Numbered from the stretch's first letter, positions 9,397 to 20,815 are shown. The stretch: 64,000 nucleotides of DNA from Prescottella agglutinans (GCF_004011865.1 NZ_RKLP01000008.1:1-64000); one strand, 5' to 3'. A program made the numbers and translations. The notes: a model not told the origin generated them from the sequence alone.

Positions 9397-10419
9397 ATGG
9401 AGACGGTGAGCCTGCTCGACGTCGCCGGCTACCTGCCCGGCGACCCGGTCGGCACGGACTACTTCACCCAGTACGCGCGCTCGGACCGGATGGCGCAGAA
9501 CATCATGTTCCGCGCGCCCACCCTCCGCCATCACGTGGCCGCCGACGAATCCGCCGTCGACATGGCCGAACGCGCCATCGGACCCCTGATCGACCGTCAC
9601 GGCTTCGCGACCATCGCCGACGTCGACGTGCTGATCACCCACACGCAACTGCCGGACCTGCCGGTGCTCGGCTGCGGCGCCGACCTGGCACGCCGCCTGG
9701 ACATCACCCCGCGGTGGATCCTCGACGTCCACAACGGAGGCTGCGCCGCCTTCATCCACATGCTCGAACTCGCCCGAACGATCCTGTCCACCAACACCGC
9801 ACACACGGCGTTGATCGTCACGACGCAGAACAGCGCCGGTCAGATCTTCACCCAGCCCGACGTCCGCGCACTGGCGCAGGCCACGGTTCCCGGTGACGGC
9901 TGCGGGGTCGCACTCGTGGGGGTCTCGGACCGCGCACCCATCCTCGGCATCGAGACCCGCCACCACCCCGAGTTCGCCGGGGACATGACCGCCGCGATCG
10001 ACCCGCCCCGCAAGTATTGGGCGCCGGGTACCGGGCAACTGCGAATCTCCTTCACCGACTCCAAGATCACCACCGTCTTCGCCCGCGGAAACCGCCTCGT
10101 CCCCGAGGTGGCACACGCGGTGTGCGATCGGATCGGCGTGACTACCGCCGACATCGACACTTTCGTCACCAACCAACCTAACCGGCTGTTCCTGCGGAAC
10201 TGGCGCGACGCACTGGAACTCACCCCCGAGCAGCATCCGGACACCTTCGACGATTGCGGAAACCTCTTCGGTGCCGCCATCCCGGTCACGCTCGACGTCG
10301 AGAACCGTGCCGGCCGGATCCCGAACGGATCTCTCGTGGTGCTCGCCGGATTCGCGCACGCCGGTGATTTCGCCGCCGCCGCCGCGATCCGGTGGGGCGC
10401 CCAACCCGACCGCGAATAG
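9397..10419 (+). CDS. Ketosynthase III (FabH)-like acyltransferase
   Basis: Thiolase-fold protein of the KASIII/FabH superfamily, 340 residues. The nucleophile is Cys in DVHNGGCAAFIHML. The segment matching the FabH catalytic His region reads TNQPNRLF, with Asn where FabH has His. The last triad residue is Asn in DCGNLFGAAIPV. Loss of the His suggests acyl transfer to O or N rather than decarboxylative chain extension, as in other KSIII-like acyltransferases. I chose ATG 9397; an upstream in-frame ATG at 9337 lies inside the SRPBCC gene and adds unconserved residues. Last gene of the plus-strand arm. Confidence 0.82.
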   Translation: METVSLLDVAGYLPGDPVGTDYFTQYARSDRMAQNIMFRAPTLRHHVAADESAVDMAERAIGPLIDRHGFATIADVDVLITHTQLPDLPVLGCGADLARRLDITPRWILDVHNGGCAAFIHMLELARTILSTNTAHTALIVTTQNSAGQIFTQPDVRALAQATVPGDGCGVALVGVSDRAPILGIETRHHPEFAGDMTAAIDPPRKYWAPGTGQLRISFTDSKITTVFARGNRLVPEVAHAVCDRIGVTTADIDTFVTNQPNRLFLRNWRDALELTPEQHPDTFDDCGNLFGAAIPVTLDVENRAGRIPNGSLVVLAGFAHAGDFAAAAAIRWGAQPDRE

Positions 10420-10439
10420 ACGATGAATCGGTCCGCATC

Positions 10440-11390
10440 TCAGGCGACATGCGCCAGGTGTGCGGCCTCGACCGAATCGCGTACCCGGCTGACGAGGCGG
10501 GTGATGGCATCGGCGACCGCCGACGGCTGCTCGAGGATCACCGAGTGCCCGGCGCCGTCGACGCAGACGAAATCGCAATCCTCGACCTGCGTGGCGATCG
10601 CGGCCGAATGGGGCGGCGGCGTCACCAGATCCGCCGAACCACACAGCACCAGGGTGGGAATCGCCGAGAGCACGGGCACCGTCCGGGACTCGTCGTAGGT
10701 CAGGAACGAGTTCAGGAAGCCGGTCATCGTCGCGATCGAGGTCTGGTCGTGCATCGCGATCGCCCGTGCGACGACTCGACGGCTCACGTGCCGGTCACCG
10801 AACTCGACCCCACCGACGACGGGTGCGAAAACCCTACAGCCGAGTCTCTTCACCTGCTCCATGGATGTCGGTGCGTGCCTCACCGCGGCCTGGAGCCAGG
10901 ACAGGACGGGGTTGCGTAGCAGTCGGCCGAGGCCCGCGTCGGCCAGACCGCGCGCGGCGGTCCCGATCAACCCGACGCCCACTATTCGGGAGCCGATCTC
11001 GTCCAAATGCTTTCTGGCATAGGTCAGCACCGTCATGCCACCCATCGAGTGGCCGACCAGGACCACGGGCCCGGTGGGAACGACGGCGCGGAGCACGACA
11101 TGGAGGTCGCCGGCCAACTGGTCGAGATTGTAGGTGCGGGCGGGCGCCTCGGCGGAAGCGCCGTGTCCACGGTGGTCGTAGCAGACGATCCGGGCGTCGG
11201 TGTACCGCTGCATCAGTTCGTCACGGATCGCGCACCAGGATTCGGCGCTCAGGCAATGGCCGTGCAGCAGGACGACGGTCACCTGGGCGTCGGTGGGCCG
11301 GTATTCGCGAACGGCGAGTGGGACACCGTCGTCGGCCACGACCGTGGTCCGCCGTTCCACCAGCCTGGGGCCGGCGATCGAAATCGACAT
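10440..11390 (-). CDS. Alpha/beta hydrolase
   Basis: 316-residue alpha/beta hydrolase-fold esterase or thioesterase-like enzyme. The oxyanion segment is VVLLHGHCLSAESW, the nucleophile elbow is GHSMGG, the acid is likely Asp in LCGSADLVTPP and the base His in GAGHSVILE. No signal peptide, so cytoplasmic. It converges on the KSIII-like gene (20 bp between stops) and lies downstream of the glycosyltransferase on the same strand, 167 bp away. It may act on the cluster product, but no substrate is evident. Confidence 0.82.
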   Translation of the reverse strand: MSISIAGPRLVERRTTVVADDGVPLAVREYRPTDAQVTVVLLHGHCLSAESWCAIRDELMQRYTDARIVCYDHRGHGASAEAPARTYNLDQLAGDLHVVLRAVVPTGPVVLVGHSMGGMTVLTYARKHLDEIGSRIVGVGLIGTAARGLADAGLGRLLRNPVLSWLQAAVRHAPTSMEQVKRLGCRVFAPVVGGVEFGDRHVSRRVVARAIAMHDQTSIATMTGFLNSFLTYDESRTVPVLSAIPTLVLCGSADLVTPPPHSAAIATQVEDCDFVCVDGAGHSVILEQPSAVADAITRLVSRVRDSVEAAHLAHVA

Positions 11391-11557
11391 GACGCCTCCG
11401 AGTCTGCCTGCGGTGCTTCAACACCAAGTGTGGGTCCGCGGCGGGGCGATCACCATCCCACATTCGGGGGACGAGGCGATGGTGACCAGCACCTGCTCGG
11501 TACAGGCCCTCGTGCCCCGATCCAGGACTGGCCGTGCACGACCGTTACCGGCGCAGA

Positions 11558-12667
11558 TCAGAATTCACGGTCGATGAGCGTCAGGAGTTGATCCGCTGCG
11601 GCCGCGGCACCGTCGGTGGCCCGGATCCGGGCGCCGAGCGCGGCGGCACCGGCCCGGTAGCTCTCCGCCCGGAGCAGTTCGTCGAGGGCGCTGCGAATCC
11701 GACGGGGGTGCGCCCGCTTCCGGAGCACTCTGCCGGCCCCCGCCGCGGCCACCGTCTTGCCGATCGTCGGTTGGTCGGTCAGCGGTGACATCGGCAGGAT
11801 CAGCATCGGCAGGCCGTGCGCGAGGGCGCGGAACGTGGTTCCGTGCCCCCCGTGCCCGATCACGGCGGAGCACGCCGGCATCAGTTCGTTGTGCGGAACG
11901 TACTGGTGGACGGTGGCATTCGCGGGTGCGTGCAGTCCCACCGGATCGACCGAGGGTCCGGTTGTCATCACCAGTTCGACGTCCAGCCCCGCGACGGCGT
12001 CGAGAATGTTCTGCAGGACCCGGCGCTGGCCCGGAAGGCCGCCCGTGCTGAGGCTCGCCAGCACAATAGGTGGAATACGTGTCACCGCCGGCTCTTTCGC
12101 ATCGTGCACCGCGCCGGTCCACACCAGATTGCCGTCGTGGGCCCGTCTGCCCGCGGGGTCGAGCATCCGATCCGAGCACACCAGTGCCAGATCGGCCTGC
12201 CGCCAGAGGCGGTGCGGCTCAAGTCCCTTGATCCGGGCGCCGATCCCGAAGGGGCTGCGTGGGAGCATCTCGTCCAGGCATCCGAAGAACGTGGGGAACA
12301 GGACGGCATGGCGCAGGCCCTTCCGGGCCGCCGCGTCGAGCGCATTGAACAGCATGCAGTCGATCACAACGAGGTCGGCCGGGTCCTCCCGCACCGCGTC
12401 GAGCAGGTCCTGCCCGATCCCGGGATTCGTCATCACGGCGAGCATCCTGGTGACGAGCTTCCACATGCCGTGGATCTCGTGCGGAGTCCACGCGGGCGAG
12501 TTCCGGTAGGCCCGGAATTCCAGTCCGGCGTTGTCGACCGTGATGCGCAGCGCCTCGTGAGCGAGGACGCGAACGCGGTGTCCGCGGCACCGGAGTTCGC
12601 GCCCTATTCTCAACGTGAGCGGCAGGTTTCCGCCGCCGTCGAGCGTGACGAACAGAATGTCGGGCAC
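11558..12667 (-). CDS. UGT/MGT-type glycosyltransferase (GT1-like)
   Basis: 369 residues, two Rossmann domains (GT-B). The N-terminus FVTLDGGGNLPLTL is the acceptor-domain start. The C-terminal donor-binding stretch GHGGHGTTFRALAHGLPMLILP with a following TDQ matches the nucleotide-sugar motif of natural-product glycosyltransferases. The acceptor is unknown; it could glycosylate the product of the neighbouring ThDP/KSIII genes, and the rml genes show that dTDP-rhamnose is available. GTG start with GAAGG about eight bases upstream. It begins 33 bp after the LuxR gene, suggesting co-transcription. Confidence 0.78.
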   Translation of the reverse strand: MPDILFVTLDGGGNLPLTLRIGRELRCRGHRVRVLAHEALRITVDNAGLEFRAYRNSPAWTPHEIHGMWKLVTRMLAVMTNPGIGQDLLDAVREDPADLVVIDCMLFNALDAAARKGLRHAVLFPTFFGCLDEMLPRSPFGIGARIKGLEPHRLWRQADLALVCSDRMLDPAGRRAHDGNLVWTGAVHDAKEPAVTRIPPIVLASLSTGGLPGQRRVLQNILDAVAGLDVELVMTTGPSVDPVGLHAPANATVHQYVPHNELMPACSAVIGHGGHGTTFRALAHGLPMLILPMSPLTDQPTIGKTVAAAGAGRVLRKRAHPRRIRSALDELLRAESYRAGAAALGARIRATDGAAAAADQLLTLIDREF

Positions 12668-12700
12668 GGCGCCACCTTCACGAGTCCGGACGATGCGGCA

Positions 12701-14905
<2,205 letters not shown>

Positions 14906-15020
14906 CCGCGGGCGGGCCGAAGCCGCCAATCCCGCCACGGCGGTCGTATCGGGACGGTAGCGTGACCTGCGTTCGTGTCGGGATCTGTCATTCGGTACTC
15001 GCACCGGAGGAGGCGCTCGT

Positions 15021-15653
15021 ATGGGGGCCGGACCGCAGAACAGCTCACAACGTCGTCACGGGGCCGCGCGCCGGACACTCGTCGTCGCGACCGCGTTCAC
15101 GGCGCTGACCGTCGCATTCGCCGGCAACGCCGGCGCCGACCCCGTCGCGGCTGCTCCGGCGTGCTCGCCGATCCGGGCGGAGGGGCTGCTGGCGAACCTC
15201 ACCGACGCGGTGGCACCGGGGCTCGAGCTGCCGGTGCCGTGCCAGGACGCGGTCGGAGTCGGCTACGTCGGCTCCGCCGACCTGACCGCCGGCGCGGTCG
15301 GTGCCGCCGTCGTGGCCGGGCTGGGGAGCCTCGCCCTGGCCACCGCCGACTGGAGCAGTATCGACTTCGACAACAACGGCCCGAACAACACCGGCTCCTA
15401 CAACACGGGCTCGGCGAACACCGGCTCCGACAACGTCGGGTGGGCCAACACGGGTTCGGCCAATGTGGGCTCGGCGAACACGGGTTCCGGCAACGTCGGC
15501 TCGGCGAACACCGGCTCCGGCAACGTCGGCTCGGCGAACACCGGTTCGGTCAACCTGGGGTCGATGAACACCGGATCGGCGACCTACGGCTCGATGAAGA
15601 CGGGCATCGGCTCGCTGGCCGCCGGCTCGTTGGGTATCGGCACGCTCAGCTGA
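15021..15653 (+). CDS. Secreted pentapeptide-repeat protein (NTGSx/NxGSA type)
   Basis: 210 residues. A signal peptide (RRTLVVATAF..., ending about residue 34 at NAGADP) precedes a 75-residue region with four Cys-free helices' worth of small residues and two early Cys. Residues about 114-195 are tandem 5-mers: NTGSY, NTGSA, NTGSD, NVGWA, NTGSA, NVGSA and so on. This resembles the NxGxx repeats of mycobacterial PPE-MPTR proteins but without a PPE domain. GGAGGAGG stands 6-7 bases before the ATG. Located 120 bp upstream of glfT2, so possibly an envelope protein; in M. tuberculosis the repetitive exported protein Erp also lies by the glf genes. Confidence 0.8.
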   Translation: MGAGPQNSSQRRHGAARRTLVVATAFTALTVAFAGNAGADPVAAAPACSPIRAEGLLANLTDAVAPGLELPVPCQDAVGVGYVGSADLTAGAVGAAVVAGLGSLALATADWSSIDFDNNGPNNTGSYNTGSANTGSDNVGWANTGSANVGSANTGSGNVGSANTGSGNVGSANTGSVNLGSMNTGSATYGSMKTGIGSLAAGSLGIGTLS

Positions 15654-15772
15654 GGTCGCGGTCACCCCGGCACTCATCTACGCGGGAGGGATCGGTGCTG
15701 GGTTGATACCCTTTCCGACGCGGGTGGGGCACTGCGTTCCGCCACAAATGTCGGGACAAATCTAGGAGCGGA

Positions 15773-17662
15773 ATGAGCGAGTCGGCGTCGGTTGCACCTG
15801 TGGACGGGAGCGCGGCGGCCGCTCGCAGCGCAGTCCTCGAGCAGGGGTCCGCGGGACGACTCGTGGTGCAGCGAGGTGTCTTCTCCGGTCCCACGCCGCG
15901 CGTCAAGGACGGCATGTACGCCCAGATCACGACCGGTTCCGGACACCGTGAGCGCTTCGCCCTCCACCTCGACAAGGGCGCCGTCGCGGACACCGACGCC
16001 TACTTCGGGCGCTTCGCGGCCGCCTACTACCAGCGCTGGACCACCGTCGACGAGGTCGAGGTCCGGTTCGGCCACTCCGCGACCGGTCGCGGCCGCGCCC
16101 TGCTGTGCGCGTCGGACTCCGGCGGCAACGTGCGCGTCCTCGAGACCGTCGACGTGGACGGAGACGGCACCGCGACGATGTCCGCGAAGCTCGACGCGTA
16201 CCTCGACGGCGGTTCGCTGTGGCTGCAGTTCGCCGCGATCGACGGCCGACTCGAGGTGCGCGATCTGGAGTGGACGGTCGCGGCCCCGTCGGTGATCCGG
16301 CCCGCCGCCATCGCGATCTGCACGTTCAACCGCGCCGACGACTGCGCGCAGACGGTCGCGGCCATCGCCGGCGATGCGGGCATGACCGCCGGTATCGACG
16401 CGGTCTACGTCGTCGACCAGGGCACCGACCACGTCTCCGACCGGCAGCTGTTCGCCGAGGTCGCGAAGACGCTGGGCGACAAGCTCGTCTACATCCGCCA
16501 GCCCAATCTCGGTGGCGCGGGCGGCTTCACCCGCGGCATCTACGAGGTGTCGGCGGTCAACGAGCACGCCAACGTGATCCTGATGGACGACGACATCCTG
16601 TGCGAGCCGGAGACGGTGCTGCGCATGAACGCGTTCGCGAACGTCACGATGGAACCGATGCTCGTCGGCGCGCAGATGCTGTACCTGATGAACCCGCAGA
16701 ACCTGCACGTCGGTGCGGAGGAAGCGGACCTGTCGAAGATCAAGGCCGGCGAGTGGGCGGCCAACTCGCTGCACGACGCCAACATGCTCAAGCGGCGCCA
16801 GAACAAGCGCGTCGACGCCGGCTACAACGCCTGGTGGTCGTGCCTGATCCCCGGCGAGGTGATCTCGCGGATCGGTCTTCCCCTTCCCGTCTTCTTCCAG
16901 TGGGACGACATCGAGTACGGAATCCGTGCTCGTGCAGCGGGATTCATCACGGTTACCCTGCCGAATGCCGGTGTGTGGCACGCGGACTTCCACTGGAAGG
17001 ACCGCGACGACTGGGCCAAGTACTTCAGCGTGCGGAACTCGCTGATCGCGTCCGCGCTGCACAGCGACTTCGACACGAAGGCGCTCAGCGTGACGATGGG
17101 CCGCGAGATCTCCCAGTTCCTGGTGTCGATGCAGTACGGCCTCGCGCACACGATGCTGCGCGGCATCGAGGACTTCCTCGCCGGCCCCGACGTGCTCGAG
17201 GACGGCGGCCAGGCGGTCCTGGGCGCGATCCGCCAGGAACGCTCACGCTTCCCCGAGACCGTCAAGCATCCGGCCGGCGCCATCCCCGGCATCCGGTCCG
17301 CCGACCTGGTCACGCGGATCGCCGGTCCCGAGCCGGACCAGGATCGCGAGGACCTGGTCCTGGCCAAGCGCGCCGCGATGCAGTGGCTCGGTCGCACGCA
17401 GCACGGAATCGCGAGCATCCCTGCGTCGGAAGCGCATTGGTGGCACGTTTCGCTGTTCGATCATGCCGTGGTGACCGACGCGTCGCAGTCCGGCGTGCGG
17501 GTGCGTCGCCGCGACAAGGACGCGGCGAAGGAGATCACCACCCGGATGGCGAAGGTGCTCAAGCAGTTCCGGGAGCAGGGTTCGGACGTCCAGCGCCGGT
17601 ACCGCGAGGCCGTGCCGCGGCTGACGAGTCGGGAGAACTGGGAGCGCCTCTACGAGAAGTGA
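15773..17662 (+). CDS. glfT2: Galactofuranosyltransferase GlfT2
   Basis: Polymerises the galactan chain of arabinogalactan from UDP-galactofuranose on the cytoplasmic face, alternating 1,5 and 1,6 links. 629 residues, the family length. An N-terminal jelly-roll (to about 170) precedes a GT2/GT-A domain with NLGGAGGFTRGIYE, the metal-binding ILMDDDILCEPE, WDDIEYGIRA with the catalytic acid, and WHADFHWKDRDD. GGAGCGGA precedes the ATG. It acts after GlfT1 (19.1-20.0 kb) and before export by the 20-21.7 kb ABC transporter. Confidence 0.96.
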   Translation: MSESASVAPVDGSAAAARSAVLEQGSAGRLVVQRGVFSGPTPRVKDGMYAQITTGSGHRERFALHLDKGAVADTDAYFGRFAAAYYQRWTTVDEVEVRFGHSATGRGRALLCASDSGGNVRVLETVDVDGDGTATMSAKLDAYLDGGSLWLQFAAIDGRLEVRDLEWTVAAPSVIRPAAIAICTFNRADDCAQTVAAIAGDAGMTAGIDAVYVVDQGTDHVSDRQLFAEVAKTLGDKLVYIRQPNLGGAGGFTRGIYEVSAVNEHANVILMDDDILCEPETVLRMNAFANVTMEPMLVGAQMLYLMNPQNLHVGAEEADLSKIKAGEWAANSLHDANMLKRRQNKRVDAGYNAWWSCLIPGEVISRIGLPLPVFFQWDDIEYGIRARAAGFITVTLPNAGVWHADFHWKDRDDWAKYFSVRNSLIASALHSDFDTKALSVTMGREISQFLVSMQYGLAHTMLRGIEDFLAGPDVLEDGGQAVLGAIRQERSRFPETVKHPAGAIPGIRSADLVTRIAGPEPDQDREDLVLAKRAAMQWLGRTQHGIASIPASEAHWWHVSLFDHAVVTDASQSGVRVRRRDKDAAKEITTRMAKVLKQFREQGSDVQRRYREAVPRLTSRENWERLYEK

Positions 17663-17674
17663 TCCGACGCAGGA

Positions 17675-18535
17675 TCATTCACGTAGCCGGACCACGACCT
17701 GTTCGTGGTTCGCGGTGTACGCGAGGTAGTCGAACTGGGTTCCGGTTCGGGTGACGAACTCGGTCCAGGCGCGGTGCTCGTGGTTCTGCCAGCCCGGGTA
17801 GTTGAAGTACTCGTCGAACACGAGCACCGAGCCGGGCACCAGGCGGTCGCCGATCAGGTCGAGCACCGTGCGGGTCGAGGAGTACAGGTCGGCGTCGAGG
17901 TGCGCGAAGGCCACCGGGCCGGGATGGTCGGCGAGGAAACCGGGCAGGGTGTCCTCGAACAGGCCCGACACCAGCTGCGCGCCCGGCACCGACGGCACCG
18001 ACTGCTGCGCGAACTCGCCCGCCGGGAAGCCGGTCCGCCACGCCTCCGGCAGGCCCGACCAGACGTCGAATCCCCACACCTCGTGGCCGGTGGGACGCAG
18101 TGATTCGGTGATGATCCGCAGTGTCGTGCCGGTCGCGACGCCGAACTCGAGCGCCAGGCCGTCGACCTTCACCTGCTCGAGCCCGTACCGCAGCGTCTCG
18201 TGCGGGTGCCAGAACACGGGGGACTTCGGCATGTGATCGAGCACGAACTGCGCGCTGTCGCCGGCGGCCCGGATGTCGAGTGCGTGCGAGATGTCGCGGC
18301 GGGTGCGCTGCTCGAGCTCGTTCAGGCGATCGCTGACCGCGGCCACCTGCCCGCGCGCCTGCGTCAGTTCGTCGAGCAGCCGTTTCATCTCGCCGTTGTT
18401 CGCGGCGAGCTCCGCCAGCAGCTGGTCGTGGCGGTTCTCGTGCTCGATCCGCGACTGGCGGTCGGAGTCGCGGACCACCTCCGCGACCGCCCGCTGCACC
18501 TTGAGCCGCGCTGACTTCCGGAATCGATCGAACAT
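17675..18535 (-). CDS. TylF/MycF-type SAM methyltransferase with N-terminal coiled coil
   Basis: 286 residues. The first ~100 are charged heptad-like helix (RLNELEQRTRR and similar), probably a coiled coil. The remainder is a class I methyltransferase of the macrocin-O-methyltransferase type: LEFGVATGTTLRI is the SAM loop, and FAHLDADLYSST plus VFDEYFNYPGW carry the metal-binding Asp residues. It probably O-methylates a sugar hydroxyl. Beside glfT2 (convergent) and the galactan operon, a cell-wall or glycolipid sugar is a reasonable target, as inference. Start taken at MFDRF (18535), with GAGAGGGG about 12 bases upstream. Confidence 0.8.
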   Translation of the reverse strand: MFDRFRKSARLKVQRAVAEVVRDSDRQSRIEHENRHDQLLAELAANNGEMKRLLDELTQARGQVAAVSDRLNELEQRTRRDISHALDIRAAGDSAQFVLDHMPKSPVFWHPHETLRYGLEQVKVDGLALEFGVATGTTLRIITESLRPTGHEVWGFDVWSGLPEAWRTGFPAGEFAQQSVPSVPGAQLVSGLFEDTLPGFLADHPGPVAFAHLDADLYSSTRTVLDLIGDRLVPGSVLVFDEYFNYPGWQNHEHRAWTEFVTRTGTQFDYLAYTANHEQVVVRLRE

Positions 18536-18856
18536 GCGTGTGGCACCCCTCTCGCCTGTGAGCGTCGAGTTCGGCTCCCATGCTGCCAGGGTTCCGCCGA
18601 CGGCGCCGGGGCAACAGCGGGTGAGTTGTGGGCGCGGACGGCGTGCTCCCCGCCCGGCCGGTTTGCCGGAATTGCCTTGTGACCGGTTTGTTCGGGCGAT
18701 ACGCTTGGGGCGTTCGCCGCGGGGCCGGCAATCTTGTGTAGGCGCCCACATCCAGATCTCGCGACCATCCCGCTGTGGCAGGCGCACAGGTGTCGATGCC
18801 GACTCCTGGTGGGGTGTGCGTCTTTCTCGAAGAGCTTCCGAGAGAAGTGTTCTGCC
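18536..18856. other. Divergent intergenic region
   Basis: 321 bp between the methyltransferase (leftward) and the small exported peptide (rightward); it must hold both promoters. I see short inverted arms around CCGGTTTGCCGG and AT-poor sequence, but no reliable -10/-35 pair. Open frames through it have no recognisable product. Confidence 0.35.
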
Positions 18857-19009
18857 ATGTACGTCAAGAGGATCGTGTGCGCCGTATTCGCGGCGGGTCT
18901 CGTCGCTCTGCCGGTCGTCGGGGCCGTCGGCGAAGCGACGGCGGCCGTGCCCAACCACGCCGACTGTGTCTGGTGCGACTCCGACGGAAACTGCGCCGAC
19001 TACTGCTGA
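18857..19009 (+). CDS. Small exported Cys-rich peptide
   Basis: 50 residues, below common gene-calling size. MYVKRIVCAVFAAGLVALPV is a textbook signal peptide, with likely cleavage after ATA or TAA near residue 29. The predicted mature peptide is about 21 residues, acidic, with four Cys in the pattern CxxCxxxxxCxxxC at its end. GAGAGAAG lies about ten bases before the ATG. Two disulfides or a metal site are possible. No homologue is recognised. It stands alone between the methyltransferase and glfT1. Confidence 0.62.
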   Translation: MYVKRIVCAVFAAGLVALPVVGAVGEATAAVPNHADCVWCDSDGNCADYC

Positions 19010-19103
19010 CGTTCGAAGGCGTCAGAGGTCGATCGAAAGGAACTCCGCGACAACAACGTTCGCGAGATGCTCCCCGGCCGAGCGGCGGTGACGGGGCAGG
19101 GGG

Positions 19104-19991
19104 TCACGGCCGCTGGAACCGCTCCCGACGGCCCAAGCCGCGCAATCGCATCCACTCGACGAAACCCTTGGGGTCGCGCTGGTCGACGAGAAAGTACCAG
19201 CCGAAGCGCGCGTACTCCTGCGGCAGCAGCTTGCGCATCCCCGGCTGCGACATCAGGTAGCCGCGGTTCCGGTAGGTGAAGTAGCGCTTCGTCTCGTTGT
19301 CCGGGTACTGCGTGTGCATCCGGCCGCCGAGGATCGGCTTGAACTCGTCGGCGCCGTCGGGGTGCAGGTACGCGGTCTGCAGGCACGTGCCGAACGGCAG
19401 CCCGGAGCGGACCAGGCGGCGGTGCACCTCGACCTCGTCGCCGCGGACGAACAGGCGCAGGTCCGGGACGCCGACGGAATCGATCGCGGCCGCCGAGAAC
19501 AGTGCGCCGTTGAACAGCGACGCGATACCGGGCAGCAGGTCCTCGTCACCCAACTCCGAACGCCACCGCTTCCATTCGACGCCGCGGCGCAGCGGGAACG
19601 CGAGCCGCTCCGGCTGGTCGATGTCGCACACGACGGGGGAGACCTCGGCGAGATTGTGTCGCTTCGCGCAGGCCAGCAGGGTCGCGAGCACCTCCGGGCC
19701 CTCGGGGCGGCCGTCGTCGTCGGCGCACCACACCCAGTCGGCGCCCAGCGACAGCGCGTACAGGATGCCGAGCGCGAAACCGCCGGCACCGCCGAGGTTG
19801 TGCTTGGAGCCCAGGTACGTGACGGGGACATCGGCACCCTCGACCAGTTCGCGGACCTCGGGCTCGTCGGCGTTGTCGACGACGACGAGATGGTCGAGCG
19901 GCCGGCTCTGCCCGGCGAGCACCTTCAGCGACTGGGCGAGCAGTTCGCGGCGCTTGTGGGTGACGACGACGCCGACGATCCGTTCGGTCAC
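19104..19991 (-). CDS. glfT1: Galactofuranosyltransferase GlfT1
   Basis: Adds the first galactofuranose residues to the rhamnosyl linker lipid, priming the galactan for GlfT2. 295 residues. GT2 signatures: RIVGVVVTHKRRELL at the start, NLGGAGGFALGILY, the metal site WCADDDGRPEG, and RGDEVEVHRRL with the catalytic acid. The GTG start at 19991 overlaps the ABC ATPase stop by GTGA, so it is the last gene of a permease-ATPase-glfT1 operon. A very long open frame running on to 22640 is rejected as antisense-like read-through of the high-GC neighbours. Confidence 0.94.
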   Translation of the reverse strand: MTERIVGVVVTHKRRELLAQSLKVLAGQSRPLDHLVVVDNADEPEVRELVEGADVPVTYLGSKHNLGGAGGFALGILYALSLGADWVWCADDDGRPEGPEVLATLLACAKRHNLAEVSPVVCDIDQPERLAFPLRRGVEWKRWRSELGDEDLLPGIASLFNGALFSAAAIDSVGVPDLRLFVRGDEVEVHRRLVRSGLPFGTCLQTAYLHPDGADEFKPILGGRMHTQYPDNETKRYFTYRNRGYLMSQPGMRKLLPQEYARFGWYFLVDQRDPKGFVEWMRLRGLGRRERFQRP

Positions 19992-20815
19992 GAAGCCTTC
20001 TCCTGCTTGGATTCCTGCGCCTCTTTCTCCATGTCCGCGATGACCTGGCGGACGTGGTCGGCGGCGTCGTCGCCCTCGTAGGCGCGCACGACGTCCTCGA
20101 TCTCGCCGTGCATCCGCACCTGGCCGTGGTCGATCCACATCGCGCTGTCGCACAGCTGGGCCAGGAACTCGTTGGAGTGGCTGGCGAACACGAGGATGCC
20201 GGAGCGCTCCACCAACTTCTGCAGGCGGATCCGGGCCTTCTTCATGAACTCGGCGTCGACCGCGCCGATGCCCTCGTCGAGCAGCAGGATCTCGGGGTCG
20301 ATGCTGGTGACCACGCCCATCGCGACACGCACGCGCATGCCCGTCGAGTAGGTGCGCAGCGGCATGTTCAGGTACTCGCCGAGTTCGGTGAAGTCGGCGA
20401 TCTCGTCCATCTTCGCCAGCATCTGCTTGCGGGTCTGTCCCAGGAACAGGCCGCGGATGATGATGTTCTCGTACCCGGAGATCTCCGGGTCCATGCCGAC
20501 ACCGAGATCGAAGACCGGTGCGACGCGGCCGCGGACCCGGGCGCTGCCGCGGGTCGGTTCGTAGATCCCGGACAGCAGTCGCAGCAGCGTGGACTTGCCG
20601 GCGCCGTTGTGACCGACCAGCCCGACGCGGTCGCCCTCCTTGAGCGACATGGTGATGTCGCGCAGCGCCTCGACCACGATTACGTCCGAGTCGGTGCGGC
20701 CGATCGAGCCGCCGGCCTTGCCGAGGAACGCCTTCTTCAGCGACCGCGACTTGGCGTCGAAGATGGGAAAGTCGACGCACGCGCCCCGCGTCTCGATGCT
20801 CACATTGCTGGTCAT
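19988..20815 (-). CDS. Galactan ABC exporter, ATP-binding subunit (Wzt-like)
   Basis: 275 residues, orthologue of the mycobacterial rfbE/wzt (Rv3781) type by context and sequence. Walker A is GHNGAGKST, the signature region is YSTGMRVRVAMG, Walker B is EILLLDEGIGAVD, and the H-loop is FASHS. It powers flipping of lipid-linked galactan across the plasma membrane together with the permease 12 bp upstream. It lacks the long C-terminal carbohydrate-binding domain of O-antigen Wzt proteins. Confidence 0.92.
   Translation of the reverse strand: MTSNVSIETRGACVDFPIFDAKSRSLKKAFLGKAGGSIGRTDSDVIVVEALRDITMSLKEGDRVGLVGHNGAGKSTLLRLLSGIYEPTRGSARVRGRVAPVFDLGVGMDPEISGYENIIIRGLFLGQTRKQMLAKMDEIADFTELGEYLNMPLRTYSTGMRVRVAMGVVTSIDPEILLLDEGIGAVDAEFMKKARIRLQKLVERSGILVFASHSNEFLAQLCDSAMWIDHGQVRMHGEIEDVVRAYEGDDAADHVRQVIADMEKEAQESKQEKAS

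Noticed and set aside
15382-15590. Possible CRISPR-like or tandem DNA repeats
   Set aside because: The 15-bp periodicity comes from the coding pentapeptide repeats; there are no spacers.
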